From: Bacillota bacterium
GTDB taxonomy: Bacteria; Bacillota; Clostridia; Lachnospirales; Lachnospiraceae
NCBI GenBank assembly: GCA_023458035.1
Contig: JAEXAX010000032.1
Coordinates: forward strand, 6,281-70,280
DNA: 64,000 nt
Direction of reading: 5' to 3'
Below, piece by piece: positions 45,835 through 53,670 of the stretch (the first letter of the stretch is position 1; each line of letters starts with the position of its first letter). Both the position numbers and the translations under genes were made by a program. The notes under the pieces are model-generated. The model was not told the DNA's origin and made no database searches. It saw only the letters and a program-made list of their open reading frames with translations.

Positions 45835-47007
45835 ATGAGAATGATAAGTATTTTGGGCTCGACCGGATCGATCGGTACCCAAACTCTGCAAATCCTTGAT
45901 GAACAGCAGGATATCCGGGTGGCGGCGCTGACCGCCCATTCGAATCGCCGCCTGCTGCTGCAACAGGTGCTGGCCTACCGACCGAAAGTGGCGGCCTTGT
46001 GGTCGCAGGAGGATGCTCTCTGGTTGGCAGAGAAACTGCGGGCGGCAGCGCAATCCGGCGACTGGACGGAGGCATATCAAGTCCAAGTTGAATACGGACA
46101 CTCCGGTTTATGTAAGGCAGCCACTGTTTTGGAAGCAGATCTGGTGGTTACGGCGGTGGTCGGTATGATCGGTATTGAATCGACCCTTGCGGCCATCGAG
46201 GCAGGTAAGGATATTGCCCTGGCAAATAAAGAGACACTGGTTTGTGCCGGGCATTTGATTATGCCGCTGGCAAAGAAAAAACAGGTCAATATTTATCCGG
46301 TGGACAGTGAGCACAGCGCTATTTTCCAGGCCTTGCAGGGGAATGAAGAGAAACAGATCAGCCGTCTGCTGTTAACCGCTTCCGGCGGCCCGTTTCGCGG
46401 TCGGTGCACGGAGGAACTGAAGGCGGTAACGGTAGAGCAGGCGTTGGCGCATCCGAACTGGAGTATGGGGCGTAAGATTTCCATTGACTCCGCCACATTG
46501 GTCAATAAAGGCTTGGAGTTGATCGAAGCGGTACATTTGTTCGGTGTGACACCGGAGCAAATTCAGGTGGTGGTACAGCCGGAAAGCATCATTCATTCGA
46601 TGGTGGAATATACGGACGGCAGCGTGATTGCACAGCTCGGCACTCCGGATATGCGGATTCCGATCTCTTATGCTTTATATCGTAAGGAACGTAAGGAATT
46701 ATCCGGGCGTCGGCTGGATTTCTGGCAGCTTGGCTGTCTGCATTTTGCCGAGCCGGACGAGCGGACATTCCTCGGTCTGCCGCTGGCCAGAGAGGCTATT
46801 ACCATCGGTGGCAGTATGCCAACCGTTTTTAATGCGGCGAATGAACGGGCGGTCGCCTTGTTTTTGGCCGGAGAAATCAGCTTTTTACAGATTTTTGAGT
46901 GTATCCGCCGCTGTATGCAGGCTCATCGGGTGCTTGAGCATCCGAGTGTGGATGAGATTTTGCAAACAGAGCAGTGGGTATACCGCCAAATAGAGAGTAG
47001 GGAATAA
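45835..47007 (+). CDS. dxr: 1-deoxy-D-xylulose 5-phosphate reductoisomerase
   Basis: An approximately 390-residue NADPH enzyme making 2-C-methyl-D-erythritol 4-phosphate, the first committed step of the MEP pathway. Landmarks: ISILGSTGSIGTQTL (NADPH binding), ANKETLVCAG, PVDSEHSAIFQALQG with metal ligands, HPNWSMGRKISIDSATLVNKGLE and PESIIHSMVEY. The start is ambiguous: GTG 45826 or ATG at 45829, 45835 or 45841. I chose 45835, which places the product start next to the conserved ISILGSTG and behind a GGGTGA element. It acts together with dxs at 53671. Confidence 0.95.
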   Translation: MRMISILGSTGSIGTQTLQILDEQQDIRVAALTAHSNRRLLLQQVLAYRPKVAALWSQEDALWLAEKLRAAAQSGDWTEAYQVQVEYGHSGLCKAATVLEADLVVTAVVGMIGIESTLAAIEAGKDIALANKETLVCAGHLIMPLAKKKQVNIYPVDSEHSAIFQALQGNEEKQISRLLLTASGGPFRGRCTEELKAVTVEQALAHPNWSMGRKISIDSATLVNKGLELIEAVHLFGVTPEQIQVVVQPESIIHSMVEYTDGSVIAQLGTPDMRIPISYALYRKERKELSGRRLDFWQLGCLHFAEPDERTFLGLPLAREAITIGGSMPTVFNAANERAVALFLAGEISFLQIFECIRRCMQAHRVLEHPSVDEILQTEQWVYRQIESRE

Positions 47008-47011
47008 CGTT

Positions 47012-48043
47012 TTGGGAATTTTAATTGCAATCATTATCTTTGGATTTTTAGTTTTTTTTCATGAGCTCGGCCATTTTATTTTTGCGGTTCGAAGCGGTAT
47101 CGAGGTGATCGAGTTTTCGATCGGGATGGGGCCCAGACTGTGGAGTCGAAAGGGTAAACTGACGACTTATTCACTGAAGCTGCTGCCACTGGGCGGTTCC
47201 TGTATGATGAAGGGCGAAGACGAAGAAGACGATAGTGCCGGGACCTTTCTGGCAGCCGGTATCTGGGGACGGATCGCCACAGTGGCGGCCGGTCCGGTGT
47301 TTAATTTTATTCTGGCCTTTTTGCTGTCACTGGTACTCGTCGGCTGGCAGGGAACCAGTCTGACCAAGGTTTCTTCTATGGAAGAGAAGTCGGCGGCTGC
47401 CGAGGCGGGTATGCGTAAGGGTGACAGGATCGTTTCCATCAACGGCAGCCGGATGACTCTGGCACAGGATGTGATTTTGTATAATCGTCTGCATCAGGGC
47501 GAGAAGTACTCGGTGGTGATTGAACGAGACGGTACGGAGCAGACCTTGCAGCTTACACCGCAGAAGGATAGCGAAAGCGGGGCTTATCGGATGGGGATCG
47601 GTTTTTCCAAGACTAAGGTAGGCTTTTGGAGATCTATTCAGTATGCCTTTTATGAGATGATCTACTGGATCAAACTGGTATTTCTGTCACTGGGGCTGCT
47701 GTTCAGCGGCCGTGTCGGAGTGGGTGAATTATCCGGACCGGTGGGGTTGATTTCCGGTATCAGCAATACCTACCAGGAAAGCCGTTCATTTGGTGTCTCG
47801 GCAGCGGTGATCAGCATGTTGACCATTACGGTAATGCTGTCTGCCAACTTAGGGGTGATGAATCTGCTCCCGATCCCGGCTTTGGATGGAGGGCGGCTGC
47901 TCTTTTTGTTCTGGGAACTGATTACCAGACGGCCGTTACCGCGAAAATTGGAAGGATATCTGAATACCGTTGGCTTTATACTGCTGATCGGTCTGATGCT
48001 GTATGTAACTTTTTTTAATGACATCATGCGACTATTTCGATAA
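47012..48043 (+). CDS. rseP: Site-2 protease RseP (RIP metalloprotease)
   Basis: A 343-residue intramembrane zinc protease. HELGH is at residues 17-21 in the first membrane segment. A PDZ domain (about 110-190, with AAEAGMRKGDRIVSING) and the C-terminal NLLPIPALDGGRLLF motif with the third zinc ligand complete the family pattern. Such proteases cut anti-sigma factors or signal-peptide remnants. TTG start, about 10 bases after TAGGGA. It ends the uppS-cdsA-dxr-rseP run. Confidence 0.94.
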   Translation: MGILIAIIIFGFLVFFHELGHFIFAVRSGIEVIEFSIGMGPRLWSRKGKLTTYSLKLLPLGGSCMMKGEDEEDDSAGTFLAAGIWGRIATVAAGPVFNFILAFLLSLVLVGWQGTSLTKVSSMEEKSAAAEAGMRKGDRIVSINGSRMTLAQDVILYNRLHQGEKYSVVIERDGTEQTLQLTPQKDSESGAYRMGIGFSKTKVGFWRSIQYAFYEMIYWIKLVFLSLGLLFSGRVGVGELSGPVGLISGISNTYQESRSFGVSAAVISMLTITVMLSANLGVMNLLPIPALDGGRLLFLFWELITRRPLPRKLEGYLNTVGFILLIGLMLYVTFFNDIMRLFR

Positions 48044-48055
48044 AGGAGACTGACA

Positions 48056-48730
48056 ATGAAAATTTTACTGGATACCGCATCTACGGCTGAGATCAAACGG
48101 GCCATGGAGGTCTATTCGGTGGTTGGCGTGACAACTAATCCGACCATCATCGCCAAAGAAAATACCGATTTTTTTCCATTATTGAAAGAAATCCGTCAGC
48201 TGCTCGGCCCCAAGCGTGAGTTGCATGTACAGCTGACAGGCGCCAACGCCGCCGAGATGTGGCGGGAAACGCAGCGTATCTGGGATGAATTGGGCCAGAC
48301 CGTGTATATCAAGATCCCGACCAATCGCGAAGGTTTGATCGCCATGCGCCGGGTCAAGGAAGCCGGCGGACGGGTGACCGCGACGGCCGTCTACGGTGTG
48401 CCGCAGGCTTTGTTGGCGGCCTATACCGGAGCCGATTATGTCGCTCCGTATATCAATCGGATGCAGAATCTGGATATTGACAGCATCCGGGCGGTGGAAC
48501 AGCTGGCTCTGGCCTATCGGATGCACGGCTTGGAGACTAATATTTTGGCGGCCAGCTTTAAAAATGCCAAGCAGGTAATCGACGCTTTACTGGCCGGTGC
48601 GCACGCCGTGACGGTGGGAGCCGATATTTTGGATACTATAGTAGAAAACAATATAATTACCGGTGCCATTGACGGTTTTATGAGTGATTGGCGCTCGGTG
48701 TATGGGGAGAAGAAAATATATGAGTTCTAA
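48056..48730 (+). CDS. fsa: Fructose-6-phosphate aldolase / transaldolase-like protein
   Basis: A 224-residue enzyme of the short transaldolase family. The Schiff-base lysine is Lys86 in VYIKIPTNREG. GVTTNPTIIAKE near the start and SFKNAKQVIDALLAGAHAVTVGADI near the end are family stretches. Members split fructose 6-phosphate or act as transaldolase; sequence cannot decide between them, and with transketolase nearby a transaldolase role is plausible. Ribosome site AAAGGAG. Its stop overlaps prfC by 11 bases. Confidence 0.92.
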   Translation: MKILLDTASTAEIKRAMEVYSVVGVTTNPTIIAKENTDFFPLLKEIRQLLGPKRELHVQLTGANAAEMWRETQRIWDELGQTVYIKIPTNREGLIAMRRVKEAGGRVTATAVYGVPQALLAAYTGADYVAPYINRMQNLDIDSIRAVEQLALAYRMHGLETNILAASFKNAKQVIDALLAGAHAVTVGADILDTIVENNIITGAIDGFMSDWRSVYGEKKIYEF

Positions 48731-50315
48731 GACAGACCTGCAGCAGGAGATCGCGCATCGACGTACCTTTGCCATTATTTCCCATCCGGATGCAGGAAAG
48801 ACAACGTTGACCGAGAAACTGCTGCTATACGGCGGTGTCATTAATCAGGCCGGCAGTGTCAAGGGTAAGGCGACGGCTAAGCATGCTGTTTCCGACTGGA
48901 TGGAGATCGAGAAGGAAAGGGGGATCTCGGTAACCAGTTCCGCACTGCAGTTTTGTTATGACGGGATCTATGTCAATATTCTGGACACCCCGGGACATCA
49001 GGATTTCTCAGAAGACACCTACCGGACCTTGATGGCGGCCGATTCGGCCGTCATGGTGATTGACGCTTCAAAGGGCGTCGAAGCCCAGACCAAGAAGCTG
49101 TTTAAGGTTTGTGTGATGAGACACATCCCGATCTTTACCTTTATCAACAAGCTGGATCGTGAATCCAAGGATTTTTTTGCACTTCTCGATGAGATCGAGG
49201 AGGAGCTTGGCATAGCCACCTGTCCGATGAACTGGCCGCTTGGGTCAGGCAGGGATTTTAACGGTGTCTATGATCGTGAGACCGAGAAGATCACGCTGTT
49301 TTCCGACACACAGAAAGGTACCAAGGGCGGACAGGTGACAGAGGTTTCGGCGGCGGATGACAGCTGGCGGGCATATGTGCCGGAAGCTACTATGGAAACA
49401 TTGCTGGAAGAAATGGAATTACTGGACGGGGCCGGCAGCGAGTTTAATCTGGAAGAGGTGAGGGCCGGCCGTCTGTCGCCGGTTTTCTTCGGCTCAGCAT
49501 TGACCAATTTTGGCGTCGAAACCTTTTTACAGCATTTTTTGAAGATGACGACCGCTCCGTTACCGAGACTCAGTGATGAGGGAGTGATTGCCACAGATGA
49601 TGACTTTTCGGCCTTTGTCTTTAAGATACAGGCCAATATGAATAAGGCGCATCGCGACCGCATCGCTTTTTTGCGCATTTGTTCGGGAAAATTTGACAGC
49701 AGCCAAGAGGTCTTTCACGTACAGGGCAATAAGAAGCTGAGATTGTCCAGACCGCAGCAGCTGATTGCTTCCGAACGCCGGATCGTTGAGGATGCCTATG
49801 CCGGAGATATTCTGGGGATTTTTGATCCCGGTATCTTTTCGATTGGCGACACGCTTTGCGTACCCGGGCGGAAGTTTGCCTTTGAGGGTATTCCGACGTT
49901 TGCACCGGAGCATTTTGCCAGGGTTCGGCAGATGGATACCATGAAGCGGAAGCAGTTTGTCAAAGGGATCAGCCAGATCGCACAGGAAGGCGCCATCCAG
50001 ATCTTCCAAGAGCACAGCACGGGCATGGAAGAGATTATTGTCGGCGTGGTCGGTGTACTCCAGTTTGAAGTGTTGCAGTATCGCCTGGAGAATGAATACA
50101 ATGTTGAGATTAAGCTGGAGAACCTGCCGTATGAATATATCCGTTGGGTGGTGGAAGCGCCGAAACCGATCGAAGAGATCAGCGGGACATCGGATATGAA
50201 GAAGATTAAAGATCTGAAGGGAAATTCCCTGCTGCTTTTTGTCCATGAGTGGAGTATTCGTATGACGCAGGAGAGAAACAGCGGTCTGGTGCTGGAAGAG
50301 TTTGGCAGAAACTAG
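48720..50315 (+). CDS. prfC: Peptide chain release factor 3
   Basis: A 531-residue GTPase that removes RF1 and RF2 from the ribosome after termination. G motifs: SHPDAGKTTLTEK (about 19-31), the switch region ERGISVTSSALQF, DTPGHQDFSEDTYRTLMAADSAV and NKLDRE. The insert after the G domain (LFSDTQKGTKGGQ) separates it from EF-G. The ATG at 48720 is chosen because GGGGAGAAG precedes it and the product begins at the normal place; the longer in-frame start lies inside fsa. The promoter of the next unit starts directly after its stop. Confidence 0.95.
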   Translation: MSSKTDLQQEIAHRRTFAIISHPDAGKTTLTEKLLLYGGVINQAGSVKGKATAKHAVSDWMEIEKERGISVTSSALQFCYDGIYVNILDTPGHQDFSEDTYRTLMAADSAVMVIDASKGVEAQTKKLFKVCVMRHIPIFTFINKLDRESKDFFALLDEIEEELGIATCPMNWPLGSGRDFNGVYDRETEKITLFSDTQKGTKGGQVTEVSAADDSWRAYVPEATMETLLEEMELLDGAGSEFNLEEVRAGRLSPVFFGSALTNFGVETFLQHFLKMTTAPLPRLSDEGVIATDDDFSAFVFKIQANMNKAHRDRIAFLRICSGKFDSSQEVFHVQGNKKLRLSRPQQLIASERRIVEDAYAGDILGIFDPGIFSIGDTLCVPGRKFAFEGIPTFAPEHFARVRQMDTMKRKQFVKGISQIAQEGAIQIFQEHSTGMEEIIVGVVGVLQFEVLQYRLENEYNVEIKLENLPYEYIRWVVEAPKPIEEISGTSDMKKIKDLKGNSLLLFVHEWSIRMTQERNSGLVLEEFGRN

Positions 50316-50316
50316 T

Positions 50317-50345
50317 TTGCAATACGGTAACGTTTTTGATATAAT
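50317..50345 (+). promoter_or_regulatory. Promoter of the gls24 gene
   Basis: TTGCAA (50317-50322), 17-bp spacer, perfect TATAAT (50340-50345), immediately after the prfC stop. It is among the best matches in the window and may also feed the nusB cluster by readthrough of the hairpin at 50808. Confidence 0.8.
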
Positions 50346-50382
50346 TATACAAACAGCAGACCGCAGTGTAGGAGGGATGAAG

Positions 50383-50763
50383 ATGGAAGATAAGGCGAAG
50401 CGCAAAATGCATAAAATCATCAGTAAACCGGAAACGGGAGAAGTATATATTTCGGAAGACGTCGCGGCCATCATTGCAGCGCTGGCTGCTACTGAGGTGG
50501 AAGGTGTCGAATCCATGCACGGTAATGTGACAAACCATCTGATTCATAAGCTGGGTGTAAAGAATTTGTCTTCCGGGGTCAAGATTCAGATCGTCGGTCA
50601 GGAGGTTTTCTGTGAGTTGCGCCTGAATGTTGCCTACGGCGTAAGCATTCCGGATGTTTCTGCAAAGGTGCAGGCGCGCGTGAAGGCAGCGGTGGAGAAT
50701 ATGACTGGTATGCAGGTGGTACAGGTTAATATTCGGATTGCCAATGTTTCGATGCCATCATAG
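50383..50763 (+). CDS. Asp23/Gls24-family envelope stress protein
   Basis: A 126-residue member of the Asp23/Gls24 (YloU/AmaP) family: GEVYISEDVAAIIAALAATEVEGVESMHG at about residues 19-47, then VKIQIVGQEVFCELRLNVAYGVSIPDVSAKVQARVKAAVENMTG. The ATG at 50383 is 7 bases after GGAGG; the ATG at 50377 is too close to it. The precise role is unsettled; relatives sit at the membrane and respond to cell-envelope stress. Position just before nusB is common in Clostridia. Followed by a terminator-like hairpin. Confidence 0.92.
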   Translation: MEDKAKRKMHKIISKPETGEVYISEDVAAIIAALAATEVEGVESMHGNVTNHLIHKLGVKNLSSGVKIQIVGQEVFCELRLNVAYGVSIPDVSAKVQARVKAAVENMTGMQVVQVNIRIANVSMPS

Positions 50764-50807
50764 TGATATTGGCACAGGCCTCGACCTGCAAAACCAGGCA
50801 AGATTAG

Positions 50808-50836
50808 GAGAGTGTCAGCGGCACTCTCTTTTTATT
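50808..50836 (+). terminator. Terminator-like hairpin directly before nusB
   Basis: GAGAGTG pairs with CACTCTC around a 7-base loop, followed by TTTTTATT. It lies only 19 bases before the nusB ATG, leaving no room for a promoter between them. It may act as an attenuator. Confidence 0.8.
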
Positions 50837-50854
50837 AAAGGAGATTATAGACAG

Positions 50855-51325
50855 ATGGATAGAAGAGTAAGAAGAGCGGTATTGATGAAGCTGATGTATC
50901 AGTGGGGCTTTCATGAAGTCGGAGAAGACGAGTTTCAGGCCAGACTCTTACTGGATCAAATGCATGCCGATGAGGAGCTGTGTGAGGACTTAAAAGAAGT
51001 TTTCAGTCGTGAGCGAGAGGCCGGTACAAACATGACCGAGCAGGATCGCGAGCAAATGCTGGAGAAATTTGCCGGGGTGCGCCGGCATATGGCTGAGATT
51101 GATCTGCTGCTGGAAACGGTGACAACCGGCTGGAAGCTGGATCGTATGGCCAAGCCGGATCTGGCTATCCTGCGACTGGCAGTTTACGAGATCCTGTTTG
51201 ATCCATTGATCCCTTCCAAGGTAGCCATCAATGAGGCTGTCGAGCTGGCGAAAAATTACGGGGGAGACAAGTCGCCGGCCTTTATTAACGGCGTGCTTGG
51301 CAAAGTGGTCCGCCATGTCGAGTAA
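50855..51325 (+). CDS. nusB: Transcription antitermination factor NusB
   Basis: A 156-residue all-helical protein that, with NusE, NusG and NusA, keeps RNA polymerase reading through rRNA operons. MDRRVRRAVLMKLMYQW starts the domain; LRLAVYEILF and SKVAINEAVELAKNYGGDKSPAFINGVLGKV are diagnostic. The ATG at 50855 follows AAAGGAG; the longer in-frame start runs through the terminator and is rejected. The middle (about 45-75) is longer than usual. First gene of the nusB-to-recN cluster; its stop overlaps xseA by 11 bases. Confidence 0.94.
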   Translation: MDRRVRRAVLMKLMYQWGFHEVGEDEFQARLLLDQMHADEELCEDLKEVFSREREAGTNMTEQDREQMLEKFAGVRRHMAEIDLLLETVTTGWKLDRMAKPDLAILRLAVYEILFDPLIPSKVAINEAVELAKNYGGDKSPAFINGVLGKVVRHVE

Positions 51326-52556
51326 GATCTACAGCGTCAGCGAGATTAATCACTATATCGCCGGTATATTTATGCAGGAGCCTTTTCTCAGACGCTTATC
51401 GATTCGGGGAGAGATTTCAAACTGCAAATATCATACAAATGGATTCATCTACTTTACACTGAAGGATAAGGGCTCAGAGATGGCGGCCATGATGTATCCG
51501 AATCACGTGGCGGATCTGACTTTTCATTTAGAAAACGGACAGGCGGTTACCATAGAAGGTGAAATCGGTGTTTATGAAAAGGGCGGCAAATATCAGCTCT
51601 ATGCCGGAAAGGTGACGCGTGACGGTATTGGGAATCTTTATGAGAAGTTTGAAGCCTTAAAGCTTGAATTGGCCGAGCGAGGACTGTTCGCCGAAGAATA
51701 TAAGCGGCCGCTGCCGGTATTGCCAAGGACCGTCGGAATCGTCACTGCCAGGGAAGGGGCTGCCATCCGAGATATGATTCGAGTGGCCGGCAGTCGCCAT
51801 CCGGGGGTACAGTTGATCCTGGCACCGGCGCTGGTGCAGGGAGCAGGCGCTGCCGCCAGCATCGTTTCCGGTATTCGGGCACTCGAGCAGTTGAGGGTGG
51901 ACGTTATCATCGTCGGCCGCGGCGGTGGATCGATCGAGGATCTGTGGGCCTTTAATGAGGAGATTGTGGCGGAAGCCATTTTTCATGCGGAAGTGCCGAT
52001 TATCTCGGCGGTCGGTCATGAAACCGACTGGACGATCGCTGATTTTGTAGCCGATGTTCGGGCGGCGACTCCATCGGTGGCAGCCGCATTGGCAGTGCCG
52101 TCGGCAGCGGAGCTGACGACTCATCTGGAAGCCCTGGAGGAGGGGCTGGCACAGAGATTTCGGTATCAGCTGCTGCAAAAGCAGACGCACCTGGGAGAAC
52201 TGCAAAGCAAATTATCCCTGTTACAGCCGCAGGCTACGGTGAGGCGACATAGGGAGCGTTTAGCCGCGTTACAACAATTATTGCAGCAACGGATGCAAAC
52301 CGCATTGCTTCGGGCCGATCATCAGTTGGAACAGGTTGGCAGAGCCCTGCGTGATGCCTCTCCCTTTGTCCGACTGGAAAGCGGCTATGCCGCTGTGACT
52401 GACCGAACGGGACAGCGGATCTTCCGGATCGGCCAGGTAATGGTCGGCGATGAATTACAACTCTATTTGAAGGACGGTCATTTGGCTGTGACTGTCAACG
52501 ATGTGGTGCAGACAGAGAATCCGGCTATGGCGCCTGCAGATAAAGAGAGGAGATGA
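51315..52556 (+). CDS. xseA: Exodeoxyribonuclease VII large subunit
   Basis: A 413-residue nuclease subunit. An OB-fold comes first (about 20-105, IRGEISNCKYHTNGFIYFTLKD). The catalytic domain contains PRTVGIVTAREGAAIRDMI, DVIIVGRGGGSIEDLWAFNEE and SAVGHETDWTIADFVAD. A glutamine-rich coiled coil (about 275-350) binds the small subunit. It degrades single-stranded DNA together with XseB. ATG 51315 lies in the nusB gene; the longer in-frame start is not supported. Confidence 0.95.
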   Translation: MSSKIYSVSEINHYIAGIFMQEPFLRRLSIRGEISNCKYHTNGFIYFTLKDKGSEMAAMMYPNHVADLTFHLENGQAVTIEGEIGVYEKGGKYQLYAGKVTRDGIGNLYEKFEALKLELAERGLFAEEYKRPLPVLPRTVGIVTAREGAAIRDMIRVAGSRHPGVQLILAPALVQGAGAAASIVSGIRALEQLRVDVIIVGRGGGSIEDLWAFNEEIVAEAIFHAEVPIISAVGHETDWTIADFVADVRAATPSVAAALAVPSAAELTTHLEALEEGLAQRFRYQLLQKQTHLGELQSKLSLLQPQATVRRHRERLAALQQLLQQRMQTALLRADHQLEQVGRALRDASPFVRLESGYAAVTDRTGQRIFRIGQVMVGDELQLYLKDGHLAVTVNDVVQTENPAMAPADKERR

Positions 52557-52777
52557 TCGATATGAAAGACAATCAAAATACGGAGCTGTCATTTGAGCAG
52601 CGATTGGCCTTGATCGAAAAAAAGATCGATCGTTTGGGACAGGGTGACCTGCCGCTGGCAACGGCCTTTTCCGAGTACGAAGAAGGGATCCTGCTGCTGC
52701 GTCAGGCGCAGGATATGCTGAATATGGTAGAAAAACAGGTACTCTATTTACAAGAAGGAAAGACTCATGAGTTTTGA
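52553..52777 (+). CDS. xseB: Exodeoxyribonuclease VII small subunit
   Basis: A 74-residue helical protein with the family core SFEQRLALIEKKIDRLGQGDLPLATAFSEYEEGI-like sequence, which forms a coiled-coil hairpin on XseA. ATGA overlap with xseA; it overlaps ispA by 11 bases. A second ATG 9 bases further in is possible. The usual length is 60-80 residues. Confidence 0.93.
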   Translation: MIDMKDNQNTELSFEQRLALIEKKIDRLGQGDLPLATAFSEYEEGILLLRQAQDMLNMVEKQVLYLQEGKTHEF

Positions 52778-53660
52778 GAATAAGCTGGATGAAAAGATTC
52801 GTCTGTTAACGGATCGGTTAAAAGGGTTTTTGCCACAGTGTGATGGTGAGGAGAAGCTGCTGTCCGAGGCCATGGAATACAGTATGATGGCCGGTGGTAA
52901 GCGGCTGCGTCCGTTATTAGTCACCGAGATTTACAGTGCTATGGGTGGAAGCTGCGAGGAGATCATGCCCTTGGCCGCCGCGCTTGAGATGATCCATACA
53001 TATTCATTGGTGCATGATGATCTGCCGGCCATGGATGATGATGAATATCGTCGTGGTAAAAAAACCACTCATATCGTGTACGGAGAGGCAAATGCCATTC
53101 TTTGCGGAGATGCTTTATTAAACCGTTCCATGGAAGTGGCTCTGCAAAGTTTTGAGTACTGTAAACCGGAGGACAGTCAGAGGGTGGTTCGTGCTCTGCA
53201 ATATCTGTTTGATTGCTCCGGCATTCACGGAATGATAGGCGGACAGGTGCTGGATCTGCGATACGAGGAAGAAGCAGCTGATCTGCAGACTTTGACCGGA
53301 TTACATGAGATGAAGACCGGAGCGTTGATTCGAGCCGCTTTTGTGATACCGGCTTTGGTGTACGGTGCGGAGCAGTCTGTCTGTAACCGGTTGGAAGAGT
53401 GTGGCCGACTGCTGGGGTTGGCCTTCCAGATTCAGGATGATATCCTGGATAGAATCGGTGACGAAGCGGCCTTGGGAAAGCCGATTCATAGTGATGAAAA
53501 AAACGGTAAATCTACCTTTGTCAGTCTGCTGGGATTGGAGGAGGCCGGGAACCGGGTTGCCGGATTATCCGGTCAGTGTCTGCAGCTGCTGCGTGAATTG
53601 CCGTTTGAAACGGTTTTTCTGGAAGAACTGGCGGAGTGGTTGATTCACCGGACATGGTAG
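52767..53660 (+). CDS. ispA: Farnesyl diphosphate synthase (geranyl/farnesyl type)
   Basis: A 297-residue trans-prenyltransferase that joins isoprene units to C15. The first aspartate-rich motif is DDLPAMDDD (Asp84-Asp85 with Asp90) and the second is QIQDDILD. GGKRLRPLL precedes the first. The six-residue first motif (DD-X4-D) fits the bacterial FPP synthases. Its product feeds UppS. It sits between xseB and dxs as in most Bacillota. Confidence 0.95.
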   Translation: MSFENKLDEKIRLLTDRLKGFLPQCDGEEKLLSEAMEYSMMAGGKRLRPLLVTEIYSAMGGSCEEIMPLAAALEMIHTYSLVHDDLPAMDDDEYRRGKKTTHIVYGEANAILCGDALLNRSMEVALQSFEYCKPEDSQRVVRALQYLFDCSGIHGMIGGQVLDLRYEEEAADLQTLTGLHEMKTGALIRAAFVIPALVYGAEQSVCNRLEECGRLLGLAFQIQDDILDRIGDEAALGKPIHSDEKNGKSTFVSLLGLEEAGNRVAGLSGQCLQLLRELPFETVFLEELAEWLIHRTW

Positions 53661-53670
53661 AGGAGAAATC

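Noticed and set aside
49560..50516. 318-codon open frame on the minus strand opposite prfC and gls24
   Set aside because: It lies over two well-supported genes, has no ribosome site, and its product resembles no known family; it is a by-product of the codon use of the real genes.
50764..50807. tRNA-like GC-rich sequence after gls24
   Set aside because: Too short and no cloverleaf or T-loop GTTC sequence can be formed.
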